Assembly: GCF_904846155.1 (NCBI RefSeq)
Contig: NZ_CAJGZP010000001.1
Span: 930,001 to 994,000 of the forward strand
Direction of reading: 5' to 3'
DNA length: 64,000 nucleotides
Origin: Psychrobacter fulvigenes
GTDB taxonomy: Bacteria; Pseudomonadota; Gammaproteobacteria; Pseudomonadales; Moraxellaceae
Position numbers and translations under genes: made by a program. The notes beneath the pieces are model-generated. The model made no database searches. It saw only the letters and a program-made list of their open reading frames with translations, and had not been told where the DNA came from. Position 1 is the stretch's first letter, and each line of letters opens with the position of its first letter. Positions 8,632 through 17,995 of the stretch are shown in pieces.

Positions 8632-8743
8632 AATTGAATCTCATAAGTGAGTGGGAATGATTGGGTAGAAAATCGAGTAGGGAAGAATAAACGACTATGC
8701 TGTTTACATAATCTATTTATCAATAATAAATAAGTATGACGGT

Positions 8744-9667
8744 TTACTCAATGATTTTTAGTACTTCTAATATTTGCAGGTGAATATCTTGCCACCACCA
8801 GCCAAAGCCAAAGGTGATGAGTAACATCATCATCCATGGTAGCAGTCGCCAGATCATTGCAGGCTTGGCAGGTATGTTTGACTGGGCAGAGATAGTACGA
8901 ACATCGTAGGGGTTTATAGTTGAGTCAACGGGAATGTCGCTGCCAATATTGCTGCTAGTTGGCGAATCAATATAGTCGGTTTGCTCGGTCGGGTAATGGT
9001 TTTGATAGACAGGCATGCTAGGGATATTCTGCTGCATGGCTGCCATGCGTTGACGATAGGCGACTGCGAAAGCCAGTGCAATCAGCAGTCCTGTGATAGC
9101 CCCGCCTATATGACCCGCATTATCAATACCCGGTACGGCAAAGCCATAAACCAAGTTGATGCCCATGATAAATACCAAGCTTCTAAGATTGAGCACCAAG
9201 CCATTCACTGATATCTTGAACAATGCTGCTATCAATAATGCCGCGCCGATACCCATGATGCCACCAGACGCACCCGCTGAAAGCCCAGGTTGTCCAGTAC
9301 CATCCAAAATGCCTAGCCACGTGATATGATTATTTAGTAAGTTACCACCGATCGCTGCTAGTAAAAACAATGCCAAAAACTTATCTGAGCCAAACATGGG
9401 CTCAGCGACTTGCCCAAAGAAGTACATGGCAAAGCCGTTAAACAATAAGTGCATCAAGCCAATGTGCAAAAACGCACTACTCACCAGTCGCCATGGCTGA
9501 TCGCCCATGGTAAAGGGCAATGCATTAGCGCCCCAGTGGATGAGCGCTTCAGTCGAGGGGTTGTTAACATCGACGCCTGTCAGCACTTGCATGACAAACA
9601 GCCCAATGAAGCTGACTAAGAGCAGCGCAGTGACAGGCGCAGTTTTTAACAGTTGTTGGAGGGTCAT
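8744..9667 (-). CDS. Rhomboid family intramembrane serine protease
   Basis: An inner-membrane protease that cleaves transmembrane substrates within the bilayer. Numbering from the ATG at 9667, the conserved HLLFNG (His73, Asn77), catalytic GASGGIMG (Ser134) and AGHIGGAITG (His186) are all present, giving a complete Ser-His dyad with oxyanion residues. Six helices form the core, followed by a soluble Pro/Asn/Ser-rich linker (about 210-265) and a seventh hydrophobic segment near the C-terminus. An in-frame TTG five codons upstream (9682) is less likely as start. Monocistronic. Confidence 0.9.
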   Translation of the reverse strand: MTLQQLLKTAPVTALLLVSFIGLFVMQVLTGVDVNNPSTEALIHWGANALPFTMGDQPWRLVSSAFLHIGLMHLLFNGFAMYFFGQVAEPMFGSDKFLALFLLAAIGGNLLNNHITWLGILDGTGQPGLSAGASGGIMGIGAALLIAALFKISVNGLVLNLRSLVFIMGINLVYGFAVPGIDNAGHIGGAITGLLIALAFAVAYRQRMAAMQQNIPSMPVYQNHYPTEQTDYIDSPTSSNIGSDIPVDSTINPYDVRTISAQSNIPAKPAMIWRLLPWMMMLLITFGFGWWWQDIHLQILEVLKIIE

Positions 9668-9787
9668 AAATCCGCATATCAATTAAAGGTTATAAGGAGA
9701 GTATAAAGGTGTCGCCAGTATAAAGAAAACTTCAGCGTCTAAATCTTGTATGATAAGTATCAGCCTATATATCAAAAATATGGGAGG

Positions 9788-10978
9788 TTAAAAAGGTGAA
9801 GCGAGCTTGAGCTGCTGATAGGTACCGTTGACCAAGATATCTTCTGTTACCTTTTGAATATCGGTATGGCCACAGAACGCCATCGATAGATCACATTCTC
9901 TATAGATGATTTCAAGCGCACGGCGTACACCGTCTTCGCCATAAGCACCAAGTCCGTACAAGAATGAGCGACCAATCATCGTACCTTTTGCTCCAAGCGC
10001 CATAGCTTTGAGGACATCTTGACCAGAGCGAATACCACTGTCTAACCAGATCTCAATATCGCTATTTTCTGCCTGTACCGCTTGTACGATGTCGCTCAAA
10101 GCAGCAATGGAAGAGGGCGCACCGTCTAATTGACGGCCGCCATGGTTTGATACCACCATGGCATCTGCACCGCTGCGGGCAGCCATTATCGCATCTTCTG
10201 GCTCCATGATACCTTTGATGATTAGCTTGCCGCCCCACATATCTTTGATACGTGCCACATCGTCCCAACTCAGACGTGGATCAAACTGCTCCTCTGTCCA
10301 AGCGGTTAGCGATGAGAGATCATCAACTCCTTTAGCATGACCGACGATGTTACCAAAGCTATGACGTTTGGTGCCGAGCATATTCATACACCATTGTGGC
10401 TTTGTCATCAGGTTCACGATATTGGCAAAGGTAGGTCGTGGTGGCGCAGAGAGACCGTTTTTGATGTCTTTATGACGTTGTCCCAATACTTGTAAATCAG
10501 CCGTTAAGATGAGCGCCGAGCACTTTGCATCTTTGGCACGCTGAATCAGATTGGCCACATAGTCCTGATCGCGCATGACATATAGCTGAAACCAAAAAGG
10601 CGCACTGGTGTGTGTCGCCACATCTTCAATAGAGCAAATACTCATGGTTGAGAGTGAAAACGGCACACCGAACTTCTCTGCTGCCCGTGCAGCATGAATC
10701 TCGCCGTCTGCCCACATCATCCCAGTAAAACCAGTCGGAGCGATGGCAACTGGCATTTTGACTTGTTCGCCAATCATCTGTGTTGCAAGGCTGCGATTGT
10801 CCATATTTACCAATACCCGCTGACGTAGCTTGATACGGTCAAAGTCGGTCTCGTTACTGCGATAGGTAGTCTCGGTCCATGAGCCTGAATCGACATAATC
10901 ATAGAACATACGTGGGACTTTGCGCTCAGCGACACGGCGCAAGTCTTCTATTTCTGTTATTTTTTTCAAATCTTTCAT
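9788..10978 (-). CDS. lldD: L-lactate dehydrogenase (FMN-dependent, quinone-linked)
   Basis: An FMN alpha-hydroxy-acid dehydrogenase, 396 residues, oxidising L-lactate to pyruvate with electrons passed to the respiratory quinone pool at the inner membrane. Conserved features: PRMFYDYVDSGSWTE at the N-terminus, PVAIAPTGFTGMMW, the FMN lysine in GGKLIIKGI, the catalytic SNHGGRQLDGAPSS and C-terminal DSGIRSGQDVLKAMALGAKG. The family also contains other hydroxy-acid oxidases; the fit to LldD is strong. No lactate permease or regulator lies beside it. Confidence 0.92.
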   Translation of the reverse strand: MKDLKKITEIEDLRRVAERKVPRMFYDYVDSGSWTETTYRSNETDFDRIKLRQRVLVNMDNRSLATQMIGEQVKMPVAIAPTGFTGMMWADGEIHAARAAEKFGVPFSLSTMSICSIEDVATHTSAPFWFQLYVMRDQDYVANLIQRAKDAKCSALILTADLQVLGQRHKDIKNGLSAPPRPTFANIVNLMTKPQWCMNMLGTKRHSFGNIVGHAKGVDDLSSLTAWTEEQFDPRLSWDDVARIKDMWGGKLIIKGIMEPEDAIMAARSGADAMVVSNHGGRQLDGAPSSIAALSDIVQAVQAENSDIEIWLDSGIRSGQDVLKAMALGAKGTMIGRSFLYGLGAYGEDGVRRALEIIYRECDLSMAFCGHTDIQKVTEDILVNGTYQQLKLASPF

Positions 10979-11058
10979 AAGTTTCTCATTATTACTATTT
11001 TATGATGAGGTCAATGCTACTGAGTTTACTATTATTATGACTACTATTATTATGATTA

Positions 11059-11373
11059 CTATGGAGCTAATAGCCGCTGCAAATCCATGACTGAAAACGG
11101 ATAGTTCACTCTTTTTGAGGGTGTCAAAATGACGGGGATAGTGGTGGCAAACTCCATCATCAGCGCCTCATCAAAGTCTGCAATATCGACATGCAGATAC
11201 TCAATAGGTTGTACGGCTTGGAAACGTGATAACAGCTGCTCCGCAACCTCACACAAATGGCAGTTTGAGGTGCCAAGTAACCACCATTTTTGAGTGTTAT
11301 CAGGCGTATCAAGGCTTGGGTTTGCCTTAATAATCTCTGCCCGCAATGCTTCTATATTATTATCATGAGACAT
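11059..11373 (-). CDS. Glutaredoxin-like (DUF836) thiol protein
   Basis: A 104-residue cytoplasmic protein with a thioredoxin fold of the DUF836/glutaredoxin-like group. WWLLGTSNCHLCEVAEQLL carries a CxxC pair (C38, C41), followed by HVDIADFDEALMMEFATTIPVILTP with the cis-Pro TIPV motif characteristic of the fold. Likely a small thiol-disulfide oxidoreductase. It lies 80 bases downstream of lldD in the opposite direction of reading order (the 5'-side gene on the - strand) and could be cotranscribed with it. Confidence 0.8.
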   Translation of the reverse strand: MSHDNNIEALRAEIIKANPSLDTPDNTQKWWLLGTSNCHLCEVAEQLLSRFQAVQPIEYLHVDIADFDEALMMEFATTIPVILTPSKRVNYPFSVMDLQRLLAP

Positions 11374-11416
11374 GCTGACTCTCTTTTCTTTATACTTGTC
11401 AAAAATTACTTCTTAT

Positions 11417-11465
11417 TAGGGCGTATCCTCTTTAAAAATGGTGATAAAAATGAGGACACGCCCTA
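11417..11465. repeat. Short MITE-like inverted repeat (TAGGGCGT... family)
   Basis: TAGGGCGTATCCTC (11417-11430) and GAGGACACGCCCTA (11452-11465) are inverted arms of 14 bp with one mismatch around a 21-bp AT-rich centre. The same arm sequence bounds a longer element at 26964-27135, so this looks like an internally deleted copy. It lies between divergent genes. Confidence 0.7.
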
Positions 11466-11667
11466 GAAGTTTAATTGAAAATATCAATATAAACGTGACT
11501 TTAATACATAATAAAGAAGTGGAGTAAATAATGACAGCGATTGTGAGATTAGGTAAGATGACCTGCTATTTATAAATACCCACTTAACTTATTTATACTC
11601 ACCTAGTTTTATAGTTATCCTATCTACTTTATCTTATTATCTTTTTAACCACTTGGATATCGCACGC

Positions 11668-12345
11668 ATGACAAGCTTTGGCAAATTTATCAAACGGTTT
11701 TTATTGGCGTTCATGCTATTGGTGGTCGCTTTTCATGTGTTGGTTGCAGGCTTGCTGCTGATTTGGAAGACGCAACCGATTAATAATAGCATGTTTATGC
11801 TGACGCATCGTTTAACGGGCGGTACTGTCACCCAGACATGGGCAGAATATGATGCCATTGCAAAATCTGCCAAACAAGCCGCGATTGTAAGTGAAGACTC
11901 AACGTTTAGTCAGCACAATGGCTTTGATCTCAAGGGTATTGAAGCGGCGCGTAAGAAAAACGAAGAGACAGGCAAGATGTCTGCTGGCGGCTCCACGATT
12001 ACTCAGCAGCTGGCCAAAAACCTGTTTTTGACCTCGCATCGCTCGTATATCCGTAAAGGCGAGGAAGCCATCATCACCGTAATGATCGAAGCCTTATGGG
12101 ATAAGCAGCGCATCTTGACTGCCTATCTTAATGTGGCAGAGTTTGGCAATGGTATTTATGGGGTTGAGGCGGCAGCTCAGCATTATTTTAATAAATCGGC
12201 TGCCAAGCTAAATCGCGATGAATCGGCGTTATTAATCAGTATGCTGACCAATCCAAAATATTATCAAGACAACCAAGGTGATAGACGCTTGCGTAATAAG
12301 CAGCGTATTGTCAAAAAACGCATGAATAACGCAGTACTGCCATAA
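11668..12345 (+). CDS. mtgA: Monofunctional biosynthetic peptidoglycan transglycosylase
   Basis: A GT51 glycosyltransferase that polymerises lipid II into glycan strands at the periplasmic face. One N-terminal transmembrane anchor (about residues 10-32) precedes the catalytic domain: SEDSTFSQHNGFD contains the catalytic Glu, GGSTITQQLAKNLFL the substrate loop, then RKGEEAIITVMIEALWDKQRILTAYLN. No transpeptidase domain, so it is monofunctional; about 225 residues, usual for MtgA. ATG at 11668 is preferred, with GGA upstream. An in-frame TTG at 11653 would add five residues. Confidence 0.93.
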   Translation: MTSFGKFIKRFLLAFMLLVVAFHVLVAGLLLIWKTQPINNSMFMLTHRLTGGTVTQTWAEYDAIAKSAKQAAIVSEDSTFSQHNGFDLKGIEAARKKNEETGKMSAGGSTITQQLAKNLFLTSHRSYIRKGEEAIITVMIEALWDKQRILTAYLNVAEFGNGIYGVEAAAQHYFNKSAAKLNRDESALLISMLTNPKYYQDNQGDRRLRNKQRIVKKRMNNAVLP

Positions 12346-12491
12346 GCGCATGAGTTATTTTGTCAATGAGGTTAGTGGTAGTAGAGTAGATATAGGGTTG
12401 CAGCGCTGCGTAGTTACGGTAATATGGATATGAACCATTGCTAGCGACCAATAGCGATTGGCAGTGATGCATTATAATAAGGAGCAGTGGC

Positions 12492-14741
12492 ATGGCACGG
12501 GCAAAAACCAACCAAAACAATGACACTCAAATGAATGAGAAGCGCATGCAAAATAGCAACGTTCAGTCAACCCAGACAGAGATCAACGCCAGTCGTACAG
12601 CAGACAGCATAGCAAGTAGCAGCCAGACCCAGATTGCTTGGCAACGTTCAGAGGATGGCAGTTATTCGCCCAGCAGCTATATCCATCGTGAGTTGTCTTT
12701 ATTAGACTTTAATAAGAGGGTTTTAGCGCAAGCTGCCAGTCCCTTGCATCCACTACTTGAGCGCTTGTTCTTTTTGATTATATTTTCATCCAATATGGAT
12801 GAGTTCTTTGAGATTCGAGTGGCAGGTCTCATGCAAAAGCTCAGTTTGGGCGACGTCGCCAGCAGTCCGCATGGGATGCGCCCGAGTGAGATTTTAAAGG
12901 AGATATCAAAGGTTGCTCGCGAAGCCATTGATGAGCAGTATCGCATTTTGAATGAAGAGGTGTTGCCTGCGCTCGCTGAGGTAGATATCCGCTATCTCAA
13001 GCGTGACGAGCTAAACGCTGAGCAGTCAGAATGGATGCATCGCTACTTTACCGAGCAGGTTTCACCAGTACTGACGCCGATCAGTATTGACCCCTCACAC
13101 CCGTTCCCGCGTCTGGTCAATAAAAGCCTGAACTTTATCGCAAGTTTAGAGGGCAAAGACGCCTTCGGTCGCGATATCAATCTCGCCATTGTGCCGGCGC
13201 CGCGCAGTTTGCCACGAGTGATACGCCTGCCTGATGAGCTGACAGGTGGTAAAGAGCATCACGTCATGCTATCGGCGGTGATTCATGAGCATATCGGTGA
13301 GCTGTTTCCCGGGATGAATGTCACTGGCTGTCATCAGTTTCGGCTCACGCGTAATGCAGATTTAGATCTGTCCGATGACGTCGATGATCTTGCCAAGGCG
13401 CTGGAGGGTGAGCTTGAAAACCGCCGCTTTGGTGACAAAGTGCGTCTTGAGGTCACAACCGACTGTCCTACTGAAATCAGCGATTATTTGCTCAATGAGT
13501 TTGAGCTGCATGACAATCAGCTGTACCGCGTCAATGGGCCTGTCAATTTAACCCGCTTGTTGTTTGATTTTAATATTCCAGCTTTACGTTATCAGCCGTT
13601 TAGCCATGTAATACCCAAAGCCTTTCGCCGCGATGTCGACAAGATTGATACCGCTACCAGTATGTTTGCCGCTATGCGTGAGGGTGACGTCCTTGTGCAT
13701 CATCCTTTCCACTCTTTTTTACCCGTTATCAATCTGTTGTGGCAAGCTGCCAATGACCCCAAAGTATTGGCCATTAAGCAGACGCTATATCGCTCTGGCA
13801 CCAATTCAGAAGTGGTCAAAGCCCTTGCTGCTGCCGCACGCAATGGCAAAGAGGTCACAGCCATTATCGAGCTGCGCGCGCGTTTTGATGAGGCGTCCAA
13901 TATTGCCGTTGCCAACTTTCTACAAGAGGCGGGCGCAGTTGTCGTGTATGGTATCGTAGGCTATAAAACCCACGCCAAGCTGATGCTCATTGTGCGCCGC
14001 GAGAACGACCGCATCCGTCGCTATGTGCATATGGGTACGGGCAACTATCATGCTGGTAATGCCAAGTCATACACCGATTACGGGCTATTTACGGCAGACC
14101 CTGATATTTCGGAAGATGTACACAAAATCTTCCAACAGCTTACTGGTATGGGCAAGCCTGCTCAACTCAAAAAACTACTGAATGCGCCATTTACCTTGCA
14201 TGAAAAGCTCATGAGCTTTATTGATGATGAAATCGCTCATGCCAAGGCTGGCAAGCGTGCCCATATCATTGTCAAAGTGAATGCCCTAACGGAACGTCGA
14301 TTGATTGATAAGCTTTATGACGCCTCACAGGCTGGGGTTAAGATTGAGCTGATACTGCGCTCTATCTGCTGCTTGCGTCCACAGGTAAAAGGACTGTCTG
14401 AGAACATCACTGTCCGCTCTGTGGTTGGCCGCTTTTTAGAGCATACGCGTGTTTATTATTTCTATAACGATGGTGATGAGCGCATGTATTGTGGCAGTGC
14501 TGATTGGATGGATCGCAACTTATTTCACCGAGTGGAGGCTGCGTTTCCTATTGAAGACAAAAAGCTGTTTAAGCAGATTTATGAAGATGGTCTACAAAAC
14601 TATCTACGAGATAATGTGCAAGCATGGACACTCGATGGTGCTGGAGTTTGGACGCCAGTTCAGCCCGCAGCAGATGAACCAGTGCATATCGCACAAGAAC
14701 ACTTATTAAAAACCATTAACCGTGTGGGTGAAACCTCGTAA
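12492..14741 (+). CDS. ppk1: Polyphosphate kinase 1
   Basis: Reversibly polymerises the gamma-phosphate of ATP into inorganic polyphosphate. At 749 residues it is about 60 longer than the E. coli enzyme, mostly from an N-terminal Gln/Asn/Ser/Thr-rich extension (residues about 1-55) before the conserved [16 protein letters not shown]. The autophosphorylated histidine is in KTHAKL (about H494), and the second conserved His is in LEHTRVYYF (about H651). [19 protein letters not shown] and GSADWMDRN are phospholipase-D-like catalytic motifs. AAGGAG precedes the ATG. Downstream terminator at 14794. Confidence 0.95.
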   Translation: MARAKTNQNNDTQMNEKRMQNSNVQSTQTEINASRTADSIASSSQTQIAWQRSEDGSYSPSSYIHRELSLLDFNKRVLAQAASPLHPLLERLFFLIIFSSNMDEFFEIRVAGLMQKLSLGDVASSPHGMRPSEILKEISKVAREAIDEQYRILNEEVLPALAEVDIRYLKRDELNAEQSEWMHRYFTEQVSPVLTPISIDPSHPFPRLVNKSLNFIASLEGKDAFGRDINLAIVPAPRSLPRVIRLPDELTGGKEHHVMLSAVIHEHIGELFPGMNVTGCHQFRLTRNADLDLSDDVDDLAKALEGELENRRFGDKVRLEVTTDCPTEISDYLLNEFELHDNQLYRVNGPVNLTRLLFDFNIPALRYQPFSHVIPKAFRRDVDKIDTATSMFAAMREGDVLVHHPFHSFLPVINLLWQAANDPKVLAIKQTLYRSGTNSEVVKALAAAARNGKEVTAIIELRARFDEASNIAVANFLQEAGAVVVYGIVGYKTHAKLMLIVRRENDRIRRYVHMGTGNYHAGNAKSYTDYGLFTADPDISEDVHKIFQQLTGMGKPAQLKKLLNAPFTLHEKLMSFIDDEIAHAKAGKRAHIIVKVNALTERRLIDKLYDASQAGVKIELILRSICCLRPQVKGLSENITVRSVVGRFLEHTRVYYFYNDGDERMYCGSADWMDRNLFHRVEAAFPIEDKKLFKQIYEDGLQNYLRDNVQAWTLDGAGVWTPVQPAADEPVHIAQEHLLKTINRVGETS

Positions 14742-14793
14742 TGGGCAACAGACCCTAATTAACTCACGCTTTCACATCATTTGATTACGAATT

Positions 14794-14828
14794 GCCAAGC
14801 ATAGAATCTATCTGTGCTTGGTTTTTTG
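14794..14828 (+). terminator. Intrinsic terminator of ppk1
   Basis: CCAAGCA pairs with TGCTTGG, then TTTTTTGTTT. Confidence 0.85.
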
Positions 14829-15049
14829 TTTATTGAGTTTCGAAATTGAGTGTCGAATAAGTTACAAACTTTGTTTTATCCTCACATTTATTCACATATT
14901 GATACGGCCGTACACTGGTCTAGGCATAAAAAAGCTCCCTATAATAGAAGGCATCTTACGCAAGTATAAGCATTTAATAAAATATGGCTGATTGATAGAA
15001 AATAAATATAAGCGATTGATTAGCAAACATAATACATAGGAGTAATCTG
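14829..15049 (+). promoter_or_regulatory. Upstream region of the small-acidic-protein operon
   Basis: Holds CCTATAAT at 14938-14945 without a recognisable TTGACA-type -35. That layout would suit a stress-sigma (RpoS-like) promoter, but this is weak evidence. The palindrome ACGGCCGT lies at about 14904-14911. The SD before the first gene is ATAGGAG. Confidence 0.3.
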
Positions 15050-15235
15050 ATGAGCGATACCCAAAAAGACACCTCAGACATCAAAGCCGCAGCAGAGCAG
15101 GCGGATAGTCAGCAAATTGAAAAAAACCTAGAGAATAATAAAGCAGAGGACAGTAAAAAGGTTCATACACCCAAAAAGCTGACAGAAGAAGAGCAGACCT
15201 CTTTTATTAACGATGACTTGCGCACTGATAAGTAG
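15050..15235 (+). CDS. Small acidic disordered protein, first of a four-gene run
   Basis: A 61-residue, Asp/Glu/Lys/Gln-rich protein with almost no hydrophobic residues: one Phe, no Cys, Trp or Tyr, 15 acidic against about 10 basic side chains. No signal peptide or membrane segment. An SD (TAGGAG) six bases before the ATG supports translation. I recognise no family. Composition predicts an intrinsically disordered, hydrophilin-like product. It is followed at gaps of about 114, 86 and 44 bases by three more proteins of the same kind, with no terminator between them, suggesting one transcript ending at 16311-16357. Confidence 0.6.
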   Translation: MSDTQKDTSDIKAAAEQADSQQIEKNLENNKAEDSKKVHTPKKLTEEEQTSFINDDLRTDK

Positions 15236-15349
15236 ATATTGCTCTGAGACTAACACTAATATAGACATCAAAAAAACGTAAAAATTTACCAAAGCACTTT
15301 TATATACTTTTATATAAACTTGACTTAACACCAATGCGAGGGACACGCC

Positions 15350-15601
15350 ATGACAGACAACAAGCAACCAGATAATGAAGAAAAAGTAGTTGTTAATGAT
15401 CCAGCAGCATCTCATCCACCAAATCCAGAAGGCAGCTACGAGGGACGCAAGCATCAGCCAAACATTGATGGTCCTCAGCAAGCTTCTCAAGAGACAGATG
15501 AGATATATGCTGACCCACGCAAAGAAGAAGATCTGCCTGCAGGTGGTAAGAATGTTGGTGATCTGAATGCGCATGATCTCAGCAAAGAAGGCAATAAGTA
15601 G
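15350..15601 (+). CDS. Small acidic disordered protein, second of run
   Basis: An 83-residue polar protein rich in Asp, Glu, Asn, Pro and Gly, with no Cys, Trp or Phe. Motif-like pieces are HPPNPEGSYEGRKHQPN in the middle and KNVGDLNAHDLSKEGNK at the C-terminus. The Pro/Gly content and charge indicate disorder. GAGGG lies before the ATG. Function unknown. Context with three similar neighbours suggests a shared role, possibly protection during desiccation, cold or osmotic stress, which is inference only. Confidence 0.6.
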   Translation: MTDNKQPDNEEKVVVNDPAASHPPNPEGSYEGRKHQPNIDGPQQASQETDEIYADPRKEEDLPAGGKNVGDLNAHDLSKEGNK

Positions 15602-15687
15602 CTGTTATTACCACTGCTAGGATTAGGGCTAACACCTTCTATACTCTGAAAAATATAAGAAATGCATAATATTAAAAGGACAAGATA

Positions 15688-16017
15688 ATGCAAAACAAAG
15701 ACCCAGCGCTTACCAAAACATTGATTACTGATCATGACAAGACTGATCACGACAAGATAGAAGACAGTACCACCGTCAATAAGGGTACCGATACTTTTGA
15801 AGAGGGTGTGGTTGATACTGAGCATGTCAATGAAAAGGACAACCCAGCACGTCAGCCAGACCGCCGCGATCAAGAAGGTGGTGCGTTTGATGGAGGCATC
15901 AATGAAACTACTGTCGTCAGTGAAACGCCCAATAGTGAAGATTTAACAGATGAAAACCGTTATGCCAATGTCGATAATGCGCAGAAGCGTGTGTTAAATC
16001 CTGATGAAAAAGATTAA
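15688..16017 (+). CDS. Small acidic disordered protein, third of run
   Basis: 109 residues, strongly acidic (many Asp and Glu), Asn- and Thr-rich. It has a short internal repeat at the N-terminus (DHDKTDHDK), a basic spot ARQPDRRDQEG in the centre, and a C-terminal NVDNAQKRVLNPDEKD. No signal sequence, Cys or Trp. AAAAGGA gives a good ribosome binding site. Not assignable to a known family by eye. The largest member of the four-gene run, and its DNA has normal local composition. Confidence 0.6.
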   Translation: MQNKDPALTKTLITDHDKTDHDKIEDSTTVNKGTDTFEEGVVDTEHVNEKDNPARQPDRRDQEGGAFDGGINETTVVSETPNSEDLTDENRYANVDNAQKRVLNPDEKD

Positions 16018-16061
16018 CTTTTCATCATAGTTAGATAATATACAGCAGATAAGGAATGCCA

Positions 16062-16262
16062 ATGAGTACATCAAAGGACAATGATGCGAACAAGGATTAT
16101 GAGCTAAAGGATGCAGACGATAACAACGGCATTGTGCCTGATGATGCATTACAAAAGGTCAATCCTGCGGCTGCTGAGCAAAAAACCAATGATCATGATC
16201 CACATAACGTCGCAAAAGGCAGTAAAGAGTATGACAGCACTTTGACGCAAGACAAAAGCTAA
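16062..16262 (+). CDS. Small acidic disordered protein, fourth of run
   Basis: 66 residues from the ATG at 16062. The ATG at 16056 is too close to the AAGGA at 16051-16055 to be used, while 16062 has a seven-base spacing. Composition is like the three preceding genes (Asp, Asn, Lys-rich; no Cys, Trp or Phe). The C-terminal HDPHNVAKGSKEYDSTLTQDK loosely recalls the end of the second protein. A strong terminator follows 49 bases after the stop, closing the presumed operon. Confidence 0.6.
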   Translation: MSTSKDNDANKDYELKDADDNNGIVPDDALQKVNPAAAEQKTNDHDPHNVAKGSKEYDSTLTQDKS

Positions 16263-16310
16263 TGCTGTTATAATTCCAATCTATGGATTAGTAGGCACAA
16301 ATTAATAAGC

Positions 16311-16357
16311 AAAAAAGCGATCATCGGCTATATTATGGCTGATGCTCGCTTTTTTTA
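16311..16357 (+). terminator. Intrinsic terminator of the small-protein operon
   Basis: AAAAAAGCGA pairs with TCGCTTTTTT, and an inner CATC-GGC/GCT-GATG stem extends it. Flanked by A- and T-runs, it could also act on the convergent miaE transcript. Confidence 0.85.
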
Positions 16358-16441
16358 GTTTTGTAATTATGTTTTTAAATAGGTTTTTAGATAAGTTTTT
16401 AGATAAGTTTTATTGAGCTCACGCTTAAATTGAATTCAAGC

Positions 16442-17152
16442 TCAGGCAGGCACACCGCTATGAAAGCGCAGCTCAGTATCTGGACTAGAGATAAGCTCAG
16501 CTTCCACTGCTTTAAAGAACGCCACGCGCTCATCGATGTTATCTTCAGAGAGCGACTGCGCGAGTGCCAGATAATCTTCAAAATGTCGGCTCTCTGACTT
16601 GAGCAGGTAGCGATAATATTTTGCCAAACGTTCATCATCGATGACCGCTGCCAGCGCCGCAAAGCGCTCACAAGAACGTGCCTCAATGAATGCGCCAATG
16701 ATCAGCACATCTACCATCGCAGCCGGCTCATAAGTGCGTTTGTGCTTCAGCATGCCTTTGGCATAACGCCCCGCGCTGAGGTATTCCCACTCCTGACCAC
16801 GCTCGTGCATGATGCCCAGTACTTGCTCATAATGCAGCATTTCTTCACGTATCAGCTGGGCTAATTTACACTGTAAGTCGTAAGAAAATTCATAGCGAAA
16901 GATAAGGTTCATCGCCGTGCCTGCTGCTTTTTTTTCGCAGTTGGCATGGTCTTGAATGATAAGAGGCAAGTTCGCAAGAGCAGCATCGACCCAAGCTTGA
17001 GTGGTGCGACTGCCCAAAAACTCATAAACAGCAGACAGGTCTACTTTGAGCGGTGTGCGTAATTGGTTGATATCGACGCTGTCTTCTGTCGTATCTTTTG
17101 CCTTGAACTCTGAGGGCGCTTGTTGATCTGAGAGGTGTTGATTGTTAGTCAT
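16442..17152 (-). CDS. miaE: tRNA-(ms2io6A37)-hydroxylase
   Basis: A non-haem di-iron monooxygenase that hydroxylates ms2i6A37 in tRNAs reading UNN codons. The 236-residue ferritin-like helical bundle shows carboxylate/His ligands in NCEKKAAGTAMNL, REEMLHYEQVL, FIEARSCERFAAL and SESRHFEDYL. The N-terminal ~35 residues are polar and poorly conserved. Standard family length apart from that extension. It sits alone, between the small-protein operon terminator and a long intergenic region. Confidence 0.92.
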   Translation of the reverse strand: MTNNQHLSDQQAPSEFKAKDTTEDSVDINQLRTPLKVDLSAVYEFLGSRTTQAWVDAALANLPLIIQDHANCEKKAAGTAMNLIFRYEFSYDLQCKLAQLIREEMLHYEQVLGIMHERGQEWEYLSAGRYAKGMLKHKRTYEPAAMVDVLIIGAFIEARSCERFAALAAVIDDERLAKYYRYLLKSESRHFEDYLALAQSLSEDNIDERVAFFKAVEAELISSPDTELRFHSGVPA

Positions 17153-17995
17153 AGTGTTATTTGGCTTTCTATTGTGAGTGTTTATAAGAGTGGCATTATG
17201 GTAGTTGTCGTTTGATGTTTTTTTTCTGACGTCATGGTCATATGGGCATATTATATAATGGTTAAGACTTTTAAATCACCAAGCTTGCAAACCCGCAAGC
17301 TTTTAGCCTAGTACGGTATTGATAAGCCATAGATAACCATTATGCATTCATTTGTCTTGTAATGATTACTTACAGTTTTCAGATGGTTGAGAGTTTCATC
17401 AGTTACTCATTGCCAATACAACCTCTAAGGCAGATGCTACATAGAGTATCATTAATATACAGCCCCAACATTTAGTATCTAAATGGTATTTTCTTGTTTA
17501 TTTTATTATTTGATAGTAGGATGATATTTTGCTTTTGAGACATTTTGTCTTATATTGATTGTCAGTTGAGCAATCTATGGTTGGTCATTAGCGGATATGG
17601 CTTCTTAATTGCTTATAGTTAGTTAGCTATTAGCTACTATTAATGAGTATTAATATATTAACCGCAAACGCTGTCTCAAAATATAAGAATATAGAATTAA
17701 GAATATAGATAATGACTTTGCACAGTGGATCAGTCACAACAACTAGCCAGATAGGTAGCATGTAGTCAGTCCTAGCAGTATGAAGCGCTACGTTATGACC
17801 ATTCAAATAGTTGTCTAATGACAATTTATACTGTGCATTATCTTATATTGTGCATTGTCACATTTGCTTGGCGCTGTATTCAAATTTGGAATGAATAGTC
17901 AGCACTAAGCAATTAATCGTTGAACATCTACTCGTTCAAACAGTTACCGTAGTAAACCAGTATCAACCCTCTCACGAACAGATAAGGACACCACT
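17153..17995. other. Long AT-rich intergenic region, miaE to glcB
   Basis: 843 bases with no credible ORF. A hairpin at 17281-17302 (AAGCTTGC, loop AAACCC, GCAAGCTT, then TT) stands apart from any gene end. TATAAT at 17254-17259 lies just upstream of it on +. The remainder is AT-rich with short AT microrepeats around 17680-17715. The SD AAGGA for glcB is at 17982-17986. The region is long enough to hold regulatory sites for glcB or a small RNA, but nothing decisive is visible. Confidence 0.4.

Noticed and set aside
12311..12526. 71-codon - strand ORF between mtgA and ppk1
   Set aside because: Overlaps both genes on the opposite strand, with no SD or family resemblance.
17630..17824. 64-codon - strand ORF in the miaE-glcB gap
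   Set aside because: AT-rich low-complexity translation and no ribosome binding site.
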